Source: a virus. Taken from it: DNA of 64,000 bases. The DNA lies in the IMG/VR virus record IMGVR_UViG_3300044846_005100, positions 62,001 to 126,000 of that record; one strand, written 5' to 3'. The first letter of the stretch is position 1; every line of letters begins with the position of its first letter. Of this stretch, positions 8,129 to 16,270 are shown one piece after another. The notes under the pieces were generated by a model. It worked only from the letters and a program-made list of their open reading frames with translations, had not been told where the DNA came from and did no database searches. Made by a program: the position numbers and the translations under genes.

Positions 8129-8578
8129 TTACATCAACAATAAAAGATTGTTATTTGGGCTTACCAAAACAGATTTTGTAGGAATAACTTTGTCTTGATT
8201 ATTTTTCAAGTATGTTGAAAATTTGTTATTACCAAATAACATTTCTTCTGCATCTTGAGAGGAATTTGGGATACCTTTAACATAAGCATAAGGGTATCCT
8301 GAACAAATAGCCCCTTCAGAGTAAAAAGTAACTTTTGTTTTATAAAAACCTATTTCTCCACTTCCTCTTTTTTTATAAGCTAATATAACCTTATCTTGAT
8401 ATTCTGGAGGTATGCACGCTGAATAAATATTTCCTTCAAAATCAAATTTAGGTAAGATTACTACAACTATATCCGTTATAGGGTCAAGAGGAAGTTCCTC
8501 TATTCCATGTTCATTAAAAATATTTAGGACTTTTTCAGATGCATCCTGAGCAACTAAATTTACTCTTAATTTTCCCAT
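8129..8578 (-). CDS. Unknown protein
   Basis: 149 residues, alpha/beta pattern with strands such as DIVVVILPKFDF and KVILAYKKRG. No signal peptide or membrane segment. It starts seven bases after the coiled-coil gene upstream and ends 7 bp before the structured RNA candidate, so the RNA may be its 3' untranslated region. Family not recognised. Confidence 0.65.
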   Translation of the reverse strand: MGKLRVNLVAQDASEKVLNIFNEHGIEELPLDPITDIVVVILPKFDFEGNIYSACIPPEYQDKVILAYKKRGSGEIGFYKTKVTFYSEGAICSGYPYAYVKGIPNSSQDAEEMLFGNNKFSTYLKNNQDKVIPTKSVLVSPNNNLLLLM

Positions 8579-8584
8579 ATCTTA

Positions 8585-8920
8585 TTATTTTGAAAAGTAT
8601 TTGTTAAAAGTTTCTTGTTTCACTTTTAATTCTACTTCCAAAAGAGCTTTTTGGTATTCAGCATTTATGATTTTTTCAAATCTTTCTTGACACTCCGCTT
8701 TGGTAATAGCTGACTTACCTGAATTTAAGTCTGTTTCTAAAGTAAAGTCTTCCAATTCAAAAATAGTGTCCTCAAGGGTCTCTATTTTAGTCTGAATAGT
8801 GTCTAATACTTCTTTTTGTAAGTCTCTTTTAATAGAGACTTCAAATTTACTTGCTCTTTCTTTTACTGATTTGTTTTGAGACATTAAAGTGTTTGCTCTG
8901 CTCATTATTTCTTTTGCCAT
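8585..8920 (-). CDS. Coiled-coil protein, unknown
   Basis: 111 residues, nearly all helical, with heptad-like repeats from about 25 to 105 (VLDTIQTKIETLEDTIFELE). It has no cysteines suggesting zinc binding and no signal peptide. It probably oligomerises through the coiled-coil. Member of the 8.1-9.3 kb leftward operon. Confidence 0.65.
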   Translation of the reverse strand: MAKEIMSRANTLMSQNKSVKERASKFEVSIKRDLQKEVLDTIQTKIETLEDTIFELEDFTLETDLNSGKSAITKAECQERFEKIINAEYQKALLEVELKVKQETFNKYFSK

Positions 8921-8947
8921 AAAAATTTGTTTTATTTTGTTAATAAA

Positions 8948-9340
8948 TTAAAGTTGTATTCCTAAGATTTCAAGGCTTATTTCATCCCATTTAGTGTCTG
9001 CTCTAAATCGTGTATCTGCTTCACCAGCAAAACATTCAATTTCTTCCTCTAATCCGTTTTCATAGGTTAAAATTAAAGTAGGAGTTGCCCAATTTGAAGA
9101 CAAATAAGTGTAATTATCATTAGTGGGCTTGCCTTTTTCAAAAATTTCACCACCTGTGAAATCCCAATCACCTTCTAAACCTGCCTCTGCTTCTAAAGTA
9201 GGATGCTCCTTAAATCTCTCTTTAATAATAGAGGCGGCTTTATCCCAATCAAAAGCTCTTTGAGGTCTACCTTGTCTCCCTGCAATCTTTGCATTATTTC
9301 CCATGAATCCTTCCGCAAAGGTAAAATTACTTTCTTTCAT
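8948..9340 (-). CDS. Unknown protein behind a structured leader
   Basis: 130 residues. A basic segment, AKIAGRQGRPQRAFDW, at about 15-30 precedes a helix, then mixed strands with acidic patches. The start codon lies about 20 bp after a long hairpin, so its translation or transcription may be controlled by that leader. Function unknown. Confidence 0.65.
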   Translation of the reverse strand: MKESNFTFAEGFMGNNAKIAGRQGRPQRAFDWDKAASIIKERFKEHPTLEAEAGLEGDWDFTGGEIFEKGKPTNDNYTYLSSNWATPTLILTYENGLEEEIECFAGEADTRFRADTKWDEISLEILGIQL

Positions 9341-9366
9341 TGTTTAAATTTTAATATGAATAATTA

Positions 9367-9656
9367 GCACCCTATTCTACTACTTGCGTTTGCTACCTCG
9401 ACCAGGTTTCCGTAATAGAATAGGGTCACAATAGTTGTGAGTGTGTAGTTTAATCTACCATTTAGTTTCATCTAACTATCTTGCTGATAACTCCCAATAC
9501 CATAGCATTTACATTCCGCTACATTAAACAAGCATATATCATGTATCTTGTGTGTATTCTGCATATTACTATGCAGTTTCAATCAGGGTTTAGATTATTT
9601 TAAGTTAATAATTTTTTTCTATGGGCTACTAAACCTTTTATAGTAGCAAATTTTTT
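9367..9656 (-). promoter_or_regulatory. Structured 5' leader or small RNA region upstream of the 8948-9340 gene
   Basis: About 290 bases without a gene. The minus strand contains a helix of at least 10 bp (CCCTATTCTA with TAGAATAGGG, 9370-9379 and 9416-9425) closing a 36-base loop with an inner ACCT/AGGT hairpin. Further upstream are a GCATA/TATGC hairpin (near 9560-9575) and a CTACTA/TAGTAG hairpin (near 9626-9647). No poly-T terminator ends it, so it is more likely a transcribed leader than a free RNA. I cannot match a known riboswitch class. Confidence 0.45.
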
Positions 9657-9710
9657 CAAAAAAAAATGTCAATGAACGCTATTCCCCGAAGGGATTTTAT
9701 TTTGATTTGT

Positions 9711-9887
9711 TTAAGACTCTCTCAAACAAATTTCTTTTTTTCTTTCTTCTTGGTAATGATACCAATCTTTTTGTGTTTTTGTTAAAGGCTTTTCTTTTTT
9801 ATCTCTCTCGGAAGCTAAGTATCCTTCATCATAAATCCTTGCATATACTTTAGGAAAAACTTTTTCGATTATTTTTTTTACTACCAT
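9711..9887 (-). CDS. Small basic protein, unknown
   Basis: 58 residues from MVVKKIIEKVFPKVY. This start was chosen because it follows an A/T-rich leader, while the upstream ATG has none. The protein is Lys-rich with a likely helical C-terminus (KDWYHYQEERKKEICL). Function unknown. Confidence 0.5.
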   Translation of the reverse strand: MVVKKIIEKVFPKVYARIYDEGYLASERDKKEKPLTKTQKDWYHYQEERKKEICLRES

Positions 9888-9949
9888 GATATATTTTTTA
9901 AGGGGTTGCAAAATTAATACTATTTTTTTTTAATCAACGTATTTTTTTT

Positions 9950-10333
9950 CTATTCCTGATAAAATTCAATATAAGTGTCCGAATGCCAAATTCTTATCAT
10001 ACTGATTTTTTTGAAAATTTGTACCTTAATCACTTTGTTCATCTCATCCAAATAACGCTGATAGGTATAAGGTGTTCCGTTTTCAGTAGTTCCTTCTTCA
10101 ATTTCTCCAAAAGGAGTGAATACTTCTGATGCTCCTCCAACTATAACCATCTTTATTTTAGGAGAGCAGTTATAATTCACATAAAACAAAACCTGCTTAT
10201 TTATCATTCTTTTCTCCTCTGTGAGCCTTTTTTGTGCTATAAGGGTAGTTGTGTTCATTAAATACTCATCGCATTGAGAGAAGGCATTAAATGAAGCCAA
10301 AATAGAGATTAATATTATTGTTATTTTTTTCAT
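9950..10333 (-). CDS. Secreted protein of unknown function
   Basis: 127 residues with a type I signal peptide (MKKITIILISILASFNAFSQ), cleaved probably after AFS. The mature part starts with CDEYLM and is strand-rich. Cysteine directly after the cleavage region also allows a lipoprotein reading, but the lipobox is poor. It should act in the periplasm. Confidence 0.65.
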   Translation of the reverse strand: MKKITIILISILASFNAFSQCDEYLMNTTTLIAQKRLTEEKRMINKQVLFYVNYNCSPKIKMVIVGGASEVFTPFGEIEEGTTENGTPYTYQRYLDEMNKVIKVQIFKKISMIRIWHSDTYIEFYQE

Positions 10334-10337
10334 CTGA

Positions 10338-10709
10338 TTAGTTTTTAAAACTGATTGTTAAATTTTCTATTGAAACCATATTATTTTCAAAATACTTTGT
10401 TTCTTTGTAGAATCCTTCAAGAAATTCTTTTGTATCTAAAGGTAGAGAATCAAAATGTCTTCTGATTTTAGCCCTTGTCTTTGACTTTTTAAATTTATCC
10501 TTACAATACAAATATTTTTCGGTAAGTCTTTTGTACAAAAATATAGGCTCTACCATTGATAATAATTCTTTTATTGTTTCGGTTTCTTTCAGCTTAACAA
10601 TAAAATCTTTTGCCTGCTCAAAGGTATCAAAGATTTCAGTAGAATATACTACTATTTCTTCTCCGATTTTTTCCAATGCTATAAAGCCGATTGTTTTTAA
10701 TTTTAACAT
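10338..10709 (-). CDS. Unknown protein
   Basis: 123 residues. The N-terminal strands (LKLKTIGFIALEKIGEEIVV) are followed by a helical, basic middle (KDKFKKSKTRAKIRRHF) that could contact nucleic acid. No signal or membrane segment. Starts four bases before the secreted-protein gene. Family not recognised. Confidence 0.6.
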   Translation of the reverse strand: MLKLKTIGFIALEKIGEEIVVYSTEIFDTFEQAKDFIVKLKETETIKELLSMVEPIFLYKRLTEKYLYCKDKFKKSKTRAKIRRHFDSLPLDTKEFLEGFYKETKYFENNMVSIENLTISFKN

Positions 10710-10719
10710 AATTTTAAAT

Positions 10720-11268
10720 TTAAGAAATTATTGAATGAAACTTTTTTAAACTACACTCTGATAATAAAATATTTTTCTTGTTATTTGCTTCAATATTAAT
10801 GCCTGATGCTGATTCTATTATTAAATAGTCTGCTTCGGTTTGTTGTAAAATATTTTGAAAAGGAATATGTGAAGAACCCGAAGAGATTTCCACTATAAAA
10901 ATAGGTTCTTCATCTCCTTTATAAGAATTATTTTTAACTCTAAATCTTTTTATTGTAAAAGCACTATTGTTTTCTAACATAGTGTATAAGTCGGTAGCGG
11001 ATTTAGTAGTGGTAGCCAAAGGAATATTTAAAGTGAAAATAATTTCTATCTTTACTATTTCCTTATAAGAAGTAATTACAAAATCTAACATGGTGTTTTC
11101 TCCCTCTGCAATAGCTTCTTTCAAGTCAGTTTCACTCCAGCCATACTCGAATATTTCATCGTCAGCTTGTTCATCTTGTTCAGCATCGTCATACTCTTTA
11201 ACAATGTAACCATTAATCTCTGACTTATCATCTTTCCAATATCCTTCTATTTCAAAATACTTACTCAT
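10720..11268 (-). CDS. Acidic protein, unknown
   Basis: 182 residues with a strongly acidic N-terminal third (DDAEQDEQADDEIFEYGWSE, about 25-45) and a strand-rich remainder. The acidic charge is shared by many neighbours in this early block. DNA mimicry or host-protein binding is possible but unproven. Confidence 0.6.
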   Translation of the reverse strand: MSKYFEIEGYWKDDKSEINGYIVKEYDDAEQDEQADDEIFEYGWSETDLKEAIAEGENTMLDFVITSYKEIVKIEIIFTLNIPLATTTKSATDLYTMLENNSAFTIKRFRVKNNSYKGDEEPIFIVEISSGSSHIPFQNILQQTEADYLIIESASGINIEANNKKNILLSECSLKKFHSIIS

Positions 11269-11275
11269 AATATTA

Positions 11276-11872
11276 TTATTTTATTTCAATTAATTCTCCA
11301 TTTTCATTTTCCATGTATTGAGCATCTTCGGGGTCTTCCCATTCTGTATAGTAATACACTTCGTTTTTGTAAGCCTCTTCAAGCAATTTTTTATCACTAA
11401 CATTGGCTGAATCGGGATTACTTTCTCTCAAATATTCTATCAAATATTTTTCTTCTGAAAAGTATTTTTCCCCATCCATAACACAATATCCCTCATTCAT
11501 ACCTTTACCTGTGGCATCACATTTTCTAGCGAAAAAAGTAGTAGAACCTACAACATCCTCGATAGATAACTCCACACTCTCAAAGTAATCTGAACTATCA
11601 TTTTTGTATTCGGTGTAAATGTAAATACTATTAGAATAAACTATCAATTGGATGATATTTGTTCTCCATTCAGTTTCTTCATCCTCATCATCAAAAAACT
11701 TAACATCCCCATCAATATCAACCCTCATATTACTGATAAAAGGATTTTGTTTTATAAGTTCTTGACAGACAGTTATTCTGCCTTTATCTACATCTGTAAA
11801 GTTGATTCCAATAGAGTGGACATCATAACTATTTCCGTTTTCGGTAGAATACCCTTTTAATACTTTTTTCAT
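11276..11872 (-). CDS. Acidic protein, unknown
   Basis: 198 residues. Opens MKKVLKGYSTENG, then strands alternating with acidic loops (FFDDEDEETEWR at about 64-75) and an acidic C-terminus. Four cysteines are scattered and not in zinc-like pairs. Lies in a leftward gene string directly downstream of the 11882-12112 gene and promoter module A. Confidence 0.6.
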   Translation of the reverse strand: MKKVLKGYSTENGNSYDVHSIGINFTDVDKGRITVCQELIKQNPFISNMRVDIDGDVKFFDDEDEETEWRTNIIQLIVYSNSIYIYTEYKNDSSDYFESVELSIEDVVGSTTFFARKCDATGKGMNEGYCVMDGEKYFSEEKYLIEYLRESNPDSANVSDKKLLEEAYKNEVYYYTEWEDPEDAQYMENENGELIEIK

Positions 11873-11881
11873 GGATGTATA

Positions 11882-12112
11882 TTATTTAGTTAATGTGAAA
11901 AATTCGTGTAAATCATAAATGTCAAATAAATGCTCATCTTCTTGGTCATCTATAATAATAATAGCTTCTTTAGCATAAGGATTTTCAGGTTCAAATCCTA
12001 TAATAGGATATGCTTTCCCTATGGTTAAGGCTTCTTCTCTTGTGCTGTGCATTACACATTTTTGTATTGCATACAAGTTAGTACCTATTTCTAAATCTCC
12101 TCTTTCTATCAT
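11882..12112 (-). CDS. Small protein, first gene after promoter module A
   Basis: 76 residues, MIERGDLEIGTNLYAIQ. The fold is probably a small beta barrel: GTNLYAIQKCVM, then GKAYPIIGFE, then an acidic stretch. The pattern of a ligand or nucleic-acid-binding SH3-like barrel fits but is not proven. The promoter -7 box ends 36 bp upstream of the start. Confidence 0.6.
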   Translation of the reverse strand: MIERGDLEIGTNLYAIQKCVMHSTREEALTIGKAYPIIGFEPENPYAKEAIIIIDDQEDEHLFDIYDLHEFFTLTK

Positions 12113-12147
12113 AACATTATTGTTTTTGTTGGTTAAAAAATATGATG

Positions 12148-12215
12148 CAAAATTACTGCTTTTCGTGTTGGGTGTGTTAGCAATTTTGTTGCAAAAACTT
12201 TAAAAATTGTTGCAA
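12148..12215 (-). promoter_or_regulatory. Phased early promoter module A
   Basis: Read leftward: TTGCAACAA (12207-12215) and TTGCAACAA (12186-12194) are 21 bp apart, then a 30 bp gap, then the -7 type box TAATTTTG (12148-12155). No TTG occurs at the canonical -33 spacing. It drives the 11882-12112 gene. Confidence 0.75.
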
Positions 12216-12223
12216 AAAAATAT

Positions 12224-12415
12224 TTATATATCTTTTGCAATTTTTACGAGTTCTGCAAATTCCCGATAAGACAATATTTTTCGCTCCATATTGGTTAATC
12301 CTAAATACTTGTAGTCAATATCCTCAAAGCTATACACAAACATTCTCCCGATGGCTTTATATGTAGTGGTTTTAACCAATCTATACCCAAATAATCCTAA
12401 AATAAATTTTATCAT
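12224..12415 (-). CDS. Small protein, unknown
   Basis: 63 residues starting MIKFILGLFGYRLVKT. A hydrophobic N-terminus is followed by a helical C-terminus (MERKILSYREFAELVKIA). It ends 9 bp before the outer box of promoter module A. Function unknown. Confidence 0.55.
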   Translation of the reverse strand: MIKFILGLFGYRLVKTTTYKAIGRMFVYSFEDIDYKYLGLTNMERKILSYREFAELVKIAKDI

Positions 12416-12422
12416 AATTTTT

Positions 12423-12776
12423 TTATTTGTTTTTTAATAATAAATTAATTTGTTCTAATTGTGCTTCTTTTACAAATTGATAATCTTCTGCACCAACTGC
12501 ATTTTCCAATACCTCTTCAATTCCGTCTTCAAATCTATTGTAGCCTACAATTTTTCCGTCTCCTGCATTAATTATTTTTGCACATTCAGCATAATCATCC
12601 TCCCAAAGAGCAAAACACAATTTCTTTCCAAAGGCAATGTTATACACATACTTCGGGCATCTTATTTCTTTTTCAAGGTCAAACAATGCTTGTCCTACTT
12701 CGTCATCGTGCTGAAATAGGTCATATAATTCCATTTTGTTTTTTAATGCTTCAAATTTTTCTTTAATGTTTTTCAT
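12423..12776 (-). CDS. Unknown protein
   Basis: 117 residues, helical at both ends with a strand-rich middle containing two cysteines (KLCFALWEDDYAECAK). Acidic overall. It lies in a tight string of genes between modules A and B with gaps under 25 bp. Confidence 0.6.
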   Translation of the reverse strand: MKNIKEKFEALKNKMELYDLFQHDDEVGQALFDLEKEIRCPKYVYNIAFGKKLCFALWEDDYAECAKIINAGDGKIVGYNRFEDGIEEVLENAVGAEDYQFVKEAQLEQINLLLKNK

Positions 12777-12782
12777 TTGCTT

Positions 12783-13016
12783 TTATCTATTTATTCTAAC
12801 GTGTCCAAAATAAGTTTCTTCTAAATTCTCTATAATTCGGTCATTCACTAAGTCCATAAATGTCGATATTTCATAATAGCCTAAATGCTCCTCTTCATCG
12901 CTTGTCATACCTAAGTTTTTCAACTCATCTATCATTTCGTGGGTATTATCAAATACTTGATTTTCGATTTCTTCTAAAATTCTTCTATTTTCTAATAATA
13001 ATACTATAATTTTCAT
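12783..13016 (-). CDS. Small acidic protein, unknown
   Basis: 77 residues, MKIIVLLLENRRILEEI. One N-terminal strand, then mostly acidic helix, then a basic end (FGHVRINR). Six base gap to the next gene. Confidence 0.55.
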   Translation of the reverse strand: MKIIVLLLENRRILEEIENQVFDNTHEMIDELKNLGMTSDEEEHLGYYEISTFMDLVNDRIIENLEETYFGHVRINR

Positions 13017-13022
13017 AATTTT

Positions 13023-13253
13023 TTATTTAACTAATTCTTTAATTATATCTTCTACTTCTCCTTCTTCTAAAGCATCACAAATGGAATTAAACTCTCTTCC
13101 ATTTTCTTCTTTAGTTATTCCTCTTAGTCTTGCTATCTCATCAAGAAGTCCTATTATTTCCACGTTACTTTGTGGATTAGGAGATAAAAATCTTGATTCA
13201 GTTTCGTTATTTTGAGCTATATATTTTAACAGCTCTTTCCATTTGTCTTCCAT
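13023..13253 (-). CDS. Small acidic protein, unknown
   Basis: 76 residues, helical and acidic, with the segment CDALEEGEVEDIIKELVK at the C-terminus. No motif recognised. Three bases separate it from the upstream gene's stop. Confidence 0.55.
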   Translation of the reverse strand: MEDKWKELLKYIAQNNETESRFLSPNPQSNVEIIGLLDEIARLRGITKEENGREFNSICDALEEGEVEDIIKELVK

Positions 13254-13256
13254 AAA

Positions 13257-13484
13257 CTATTGAATTTTACTTGTTTTTAAATTTTCTATTGTTATAAATC
13301 TAATTACATCAATGCTTGAATGTATTTCCTCTTCATTGAAAGCACGTTGGAATCCTTCTAAGGTATAAACTCTACCTTGTCTTTCACATTCATCCATCCA
13401 TTCTTTTTCTGTTAATTCCGTAAATCCTTTGTCGATTGAAATATCTTGACAATCTAAAACATATACTCTAATTTCTTTATTCAT
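13257..13484 (-). CDS. Small protein, unknown
   Basis: 75 residues. Contains FTELTEKEWMDECERQGRVY followed by FQRAFNEEE, a pattern seen in small phage proteins of Bacteroidota that I cannot assign to a function. Acidic. Confidence 0.6.
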   Translation of the reverse strand: MNKEIRVYVLDCQDISIDKGFTELTEKEWMDECERQGRVYTLEGFQRAFNEEEIHSSIDVIRFITIENLKTSKIQ

Positions 13485-13506
13485 ATTTTTTTTATTTTAA
13501 TTGTTC

Positions 13507-13713
13507 TTAATAATTATCCTGCAATCCTTCATACCAAAAGTCAGGGAAGTCACAAGGCTCACTACTGAAACCACAAACACAATTAATTTCTTCATCATCT
13601 GTGTTGCAAAACATAACATCCCCACAACCACCACAATTAACTAAATTTACTCCTATTGCTTGTATTTTCTCTTGGAAGGCTATTTGGCTTATTGCAAACT
13701 CTCTTTTTGTCAT
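13507..13713 (-). CDS. Small zinc-ribbon-like protein (paralogue of next gene)
   Basis: 68 residues. A helical start (TKREFAISQIAFQEKIQ) leads to a CGGCGDVMFCNTDDEE and CVCGF region whose Cys pairs suggest a zinc ribbon. It ends DFWYEGLQDN. The same order of elements appears in the gene at 13725-14243, so the two are duplicates. Role unknown. Confidence 0.65.
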   Translation of the reverse strand: MTKREFAISQIAFQEKIQAIGVNLVNCGGCGDVMFCNTDDEEINCVCGFSSEPCDFPDFWYEGLQDNY

Positions 13714-13724
13714 AATTTTTAATT

Positions 13725-14243
13725 TTAATATAAACCACTTTCTTGTTCAAAAATACACTCTGCTATAATCCAATCCGAATCCTCTCCATAAATTTCAATG
13801 ATTTCCTCCACGCTATTATAATAAGAGGAAATGTGTTCTTCTATTTCTTCTTCTGTGTAATTGTCTAAGTTTATATAACTCTCAATAAATTCATCATCCT
13901 CATACTCTGGCAACTCTCTATTTTTTTCTTTAAACTGAAAATATCTTTTATCAAGTTGTCTTCCGTATTGTTGATTATCTAAATCTGTACATTTCCAACC
14001 TAGCTCCTCCATTATTTTTTCTGAATTAAATTCAGCACTATCTTCTAATCCTTCATACCAATAGTCTTGGCAATCGTTGAAATATACTTTTTCTCCACAA
14101 CCAAAACATTCAGTTTCTTCCTCGTTTATATCGTGCATTATGATTGCTGAACATTCATTACATTCTACAATATTTATATTGGCAAATTCTTGGATTCTTT
14201 TTTGCAATTCTATTTGTCTTATTGCTAATTCTCTTCTGTCCAT
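13725..14243 (-). CDS. Zinc-ribbon-like protein with acidic extension
   Basis: 172 residues. The N-terminal 65 residues match the neighbouring 68-residue protein: RRELAIRQIELQKRIQ, then Cys pairs (CNECSA, CFGCGE), then DYWYEGLEDS. The remaining about 100 residues are an acidic extension. A zinc-bound fold is likely. The pair arose by tandem duplication followed by gain or loss of the C-terminal part. Confidence 0.65.
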   Translation of the reverse strand: MDRRELAIRQIELQKRIQEFANINIVECNECSAIIMHDINEEETECFGCGEKVYFNDCQDYWYEGLEDSAEFNSEKIMEELGWKCTDLDNQQYGRQLDKRYFQFKEKNRELPEYEDDEFIESYINLDNYTEEEIEEHISSYYNSVEEIIEIYGEDSDWIIAECIFEQESGLY

Positions 14244-14257
14244 TATTTGATAAGTTT

Positions 14258-14470
14258 TTAGTTAATACATCCTTTTACAAATTTCTCAATAGCTTCATCC
14301 CAATCTAAATCCTCGTCTTCCCATTTGTGGTCTTCGGGATATATGAAAATAAATCTTTCTGCGATTGTGATAGCGGTATCTATTTGTTGGAAAAAACTAC
14401 CATTAATTTTTTCTTCTAATAATTGGTTGTACATTATGTAACCTACCACTCTTGCTAATTCCTTATTCAT
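14258..14470 (-). CDS. Small acidic protein, unknown
   Basis: 70 residues, helical (ELARVVGYIMYNQLLEEKI), with an acidic, Trp-containing C-terminus (WEDEDLDWDEAIEKF). No known family. Confidence 0.55.
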   Translation of the reverse strand: MNKELARVVGYIMYNQLLEEKINGSFFQQIDTAITIAERFIFIYPEDHKWEDEDLDWDEAIEKFVKGCIN

Positions 14471-14471
14471 A

Positions 14472-14684
14472 TTATTTGATATGTTTTAATGAATATAAAC
14501 TCGTCCAAATATGAGCAAATCCTTTCTCTACACAGAAGTTGTATAAATCTTTGTCTGACATTCCTTCAAAATCATGGTCATCAAACATAGTAGATAATTC
14601 TTCCTCACAATGTGTTCTTTCATCCTCTATATAAAAATTTACTACTGAAATTATTGAGGTACGTTCTTCTCTTCCTATGGTCAT
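14472..14684 (-). CDS. Small acidic protein, unknown
   Basis: 70 residues, acidic middle (DERTHCEEELSTMFDDHDFE) and helical C-terminus (DLYNFCVEKGF). One base after its stop lies the next gene's start. No family recognised. Confidence 0.55.
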   Translation of the reverse strand: MTIGREERTSIISVVNFYIEDERTHCEEELSTMFDDHDFEGMSDKDLYNFCVEKGFAHIWTSLYSLKHIK

Positions 14685-14688
14685 AATA

Positions 14689-14997
14689 CTATTGGTTTAA
14701 ATCGTTAAAAAATATTGAATAAATGAATTCGTAGATAGCCACCATATCATCGGTTTCTAAGTCTCCTAAATCCGTTTCTGTGTCATCGGATGTACGGATA
14801 ATAATCAAGTTTCTACGCATTTCTATTTCTTTCACTACTTCGGGGGAATAACAATCTCCCACTACTACAATAGACACATCGTCTTCCTTACTTACTGATA
14901 TGATACTATCTGTTTCAATAATTTCAGAGCAATCTTTTAAAATATTTGCTCTAAGCGTTTGGATAGTTTCATTATAATCTACAAATTGTTTTTTCAT
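14689..14997 (-). CDS. Acidic protein, first gene after promoter module B
   Basis: 102 residues with an alternating strand-helix pattern (ISVSKEDDVSIVVVGDCY) and an acidic C-terminus. The -7 box of module B lies 31 bp upstream. Function unknown. Confidence 0.6.
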   Translation of the reverse strand: MKKQFVDYNETIQTLRANILKDCSEIIETDSIISVSKEDDVSIVVVGDCYSPEVVKEIEMRRNLIIIRTSDDTETDLGDLETDDMVAIYEFIYSIFFNDLNQ

Positions 14998-15028
14998 ATT
15001 CTTTTTATTTTAAATAATTAATTTACTG

Positions 15029-15096
15029 CAAAATTACTACCTTTTGGTGTTTGGGTGTTACAACTTTTGTTGCAATTTATTTAATTTTTGTTGCAT
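15029..15096 (-). promoter_or_regulatory. Phased early promoter module B
   Basis: Read leftward: ATGCAACAA (15088-15096) and TTGCAACAA (15067-15075) are 21 bp apart, then a 30 bp gap, then TAATTTTG (15029-15036). It precedes the 14689-14997 gene. Confidence 0.75.
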
Positions 15097-15157
15097 TATT
15101 TTGATAATTTTGTTGATACAAAGGCTATCAAGAATAATATGCCCATAATACAAACTC

Positions 15158-15736
15158 CTAACCACATACCACATTTTTTATATATCTTTTTTTCATTGAA
15201 ACAAATATTTCCAAAGTCTTAAATTTAGATACTAAACAATCTTCACTAAATTGTAACTTGCTACCCATGATAGGACTATCTCCATGTCCATTTGTAACTT
15301 TTTGGCAAATCTCTTCTGCTTTTTCAGAAGTGAATTGAGTAGGCTCAATAGACATTGTGGTACAAATTTGTTTATTATTATCCACTCCTAAAGAAATACA
15401 AGTTTCTTTATAATAAACAATAGTGTTACATCGTTCCAAACAAGGATATTTTTTGATATTATCAATTATTTTCTCTAATTGACTTATACTTTTTTCAGTA
15501 AATTCAATTATGGAAGACATTTCCTTGATATTGGTAGCAAAAGGGTCTGCTATATCATGGATGATGATTCCATTTTCAGTTTGTTGGGCAAACTTATTTT
15601 GATTTTCTAATAGTGAATAATATTCTTTTTTGTCCATTGTGTACCCTCCATTATTTGAATAGCCCATATTCTGTGGGAGTTGTCCTACATTTGTTTCTTG
15701 AATCGCATAATCTGCGTTTGTTACTAATTTGTGCAT
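15158..15736 (-). CDS. Unknown protein with YSNNGGYTM motif
   Basis: 192 residues. Near the N-terminus is GYSNNGGYTMDKKEYYSLLE (about 25-44), and then ENGIIIHDI. The same order occurs in a 54-residue protein at 22022-22186, so this is a duplicated module with a long C-terminal extension here. The extension has six cysteines and mixed helices and strands. Function unknown. Confidence 0.65.
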   Translation of the reverse strand: MHKLVTNADYAIQETNVGQLPQNMGYSNNGGYTMDKKEYYSLLENQNKFAQQTENGIIIHDIADPFATNIKEMSSIIEFTEKSISQLEKIIDNIKKYPCLERCNTIVYYKETCISLGVDNNKQICTTMSIEPTQFTSEKAEEICQKVTNGHGDSPIMGSKLQFSEDCLVSKFKTLEIFVSMKKRYIKNVVCG

Positions 15737-15755
15737 AATATATAATTTAATTTTT

Positions 15756-16172
15756 TTAATCTAAAAATAATGATGTAATATCTTCTACATGAACAATATC
15801 CTCCTTGCTAAATAGTACTTGATAATCTCCTTCTAAATAATCCTTCACTTCAATTAATAATACTTTAAAATCATGATTGGTTAGCAAAAATTTCAACTCT
15901 TCCTTTATAATCCATTGGTAGAAACATTCAAGGTTTTTATAAGCACAAAATCTACCTTTCATTATTTTATCATCAAATACATCTCTATTTATATATTTTC
16001 CTCCATTAATTCCTGCATCCTTAAAAGGTGCTGGTAATTCCTCATGTAATTTAAGCATATTTTCTGTTTCAGAAGTTTTCCCTAAAACATATCTATCGGA
16101 ATCAATAGCTCTATTGGCTCTAAACATTCCATATCCGTCTGTGTGTTCTACTCTAACTATTTTCTTGTTCAT
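15756..16172 (-). CDS. Unknown protein, first gene after promoter module C
   Basis: 138 residues. Opens MNKKIVRVEHTDGYGMFRA; a helical middle is followed by strands (FKVLLIEVKDYLEGDYQVLF). No signal peptide. The -7 box of module C is 31 bp upstream of the ATG. Confidence 0.6.
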   Translation of the reverse strand: MNKKIVRVEHTDGYGMFRANRAIDSDRYVLGKTSETENMLKLHEELPAPFKDAGINGGKYINRDVFDDKIMKGRFCAYKNLECFYQWIIKEELKFLLTNHDFKVLLIEVKDYLEGDYQVLFSKEDIVHVEDITSLFLD

Positions 16173-16203
16173 ATTTTATTATTATTGGTTAAAAAATATA
16201 GTG

Positions 16204-16270
16204 CAAAATTATGATGTTTTGGGATTCTATCCTAACAATTTTGTTGCAATTAGTTTAAATTTTGTTGCAT
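16204..16270 (-). promoter_or_regulatory. Phased early promoter module C
   Basis: Read leftward: ATGCAACAA (16262-16270) and TTGCAACAA (16241-16249) are 21 bp apart, then a 29 bp gap, then TAATTTTG (16204-16211). The outer box lies inside the 3' end of a 59-codon gene. Confidence 0.75.

Noticed and set aside
7932-8198. 88-codon plus-strand frame in the leftward region
   Set aside because: It runs against the local gene direction, overlaps an annotated gene end, and its sequence is the complement of the structured RNA helices.
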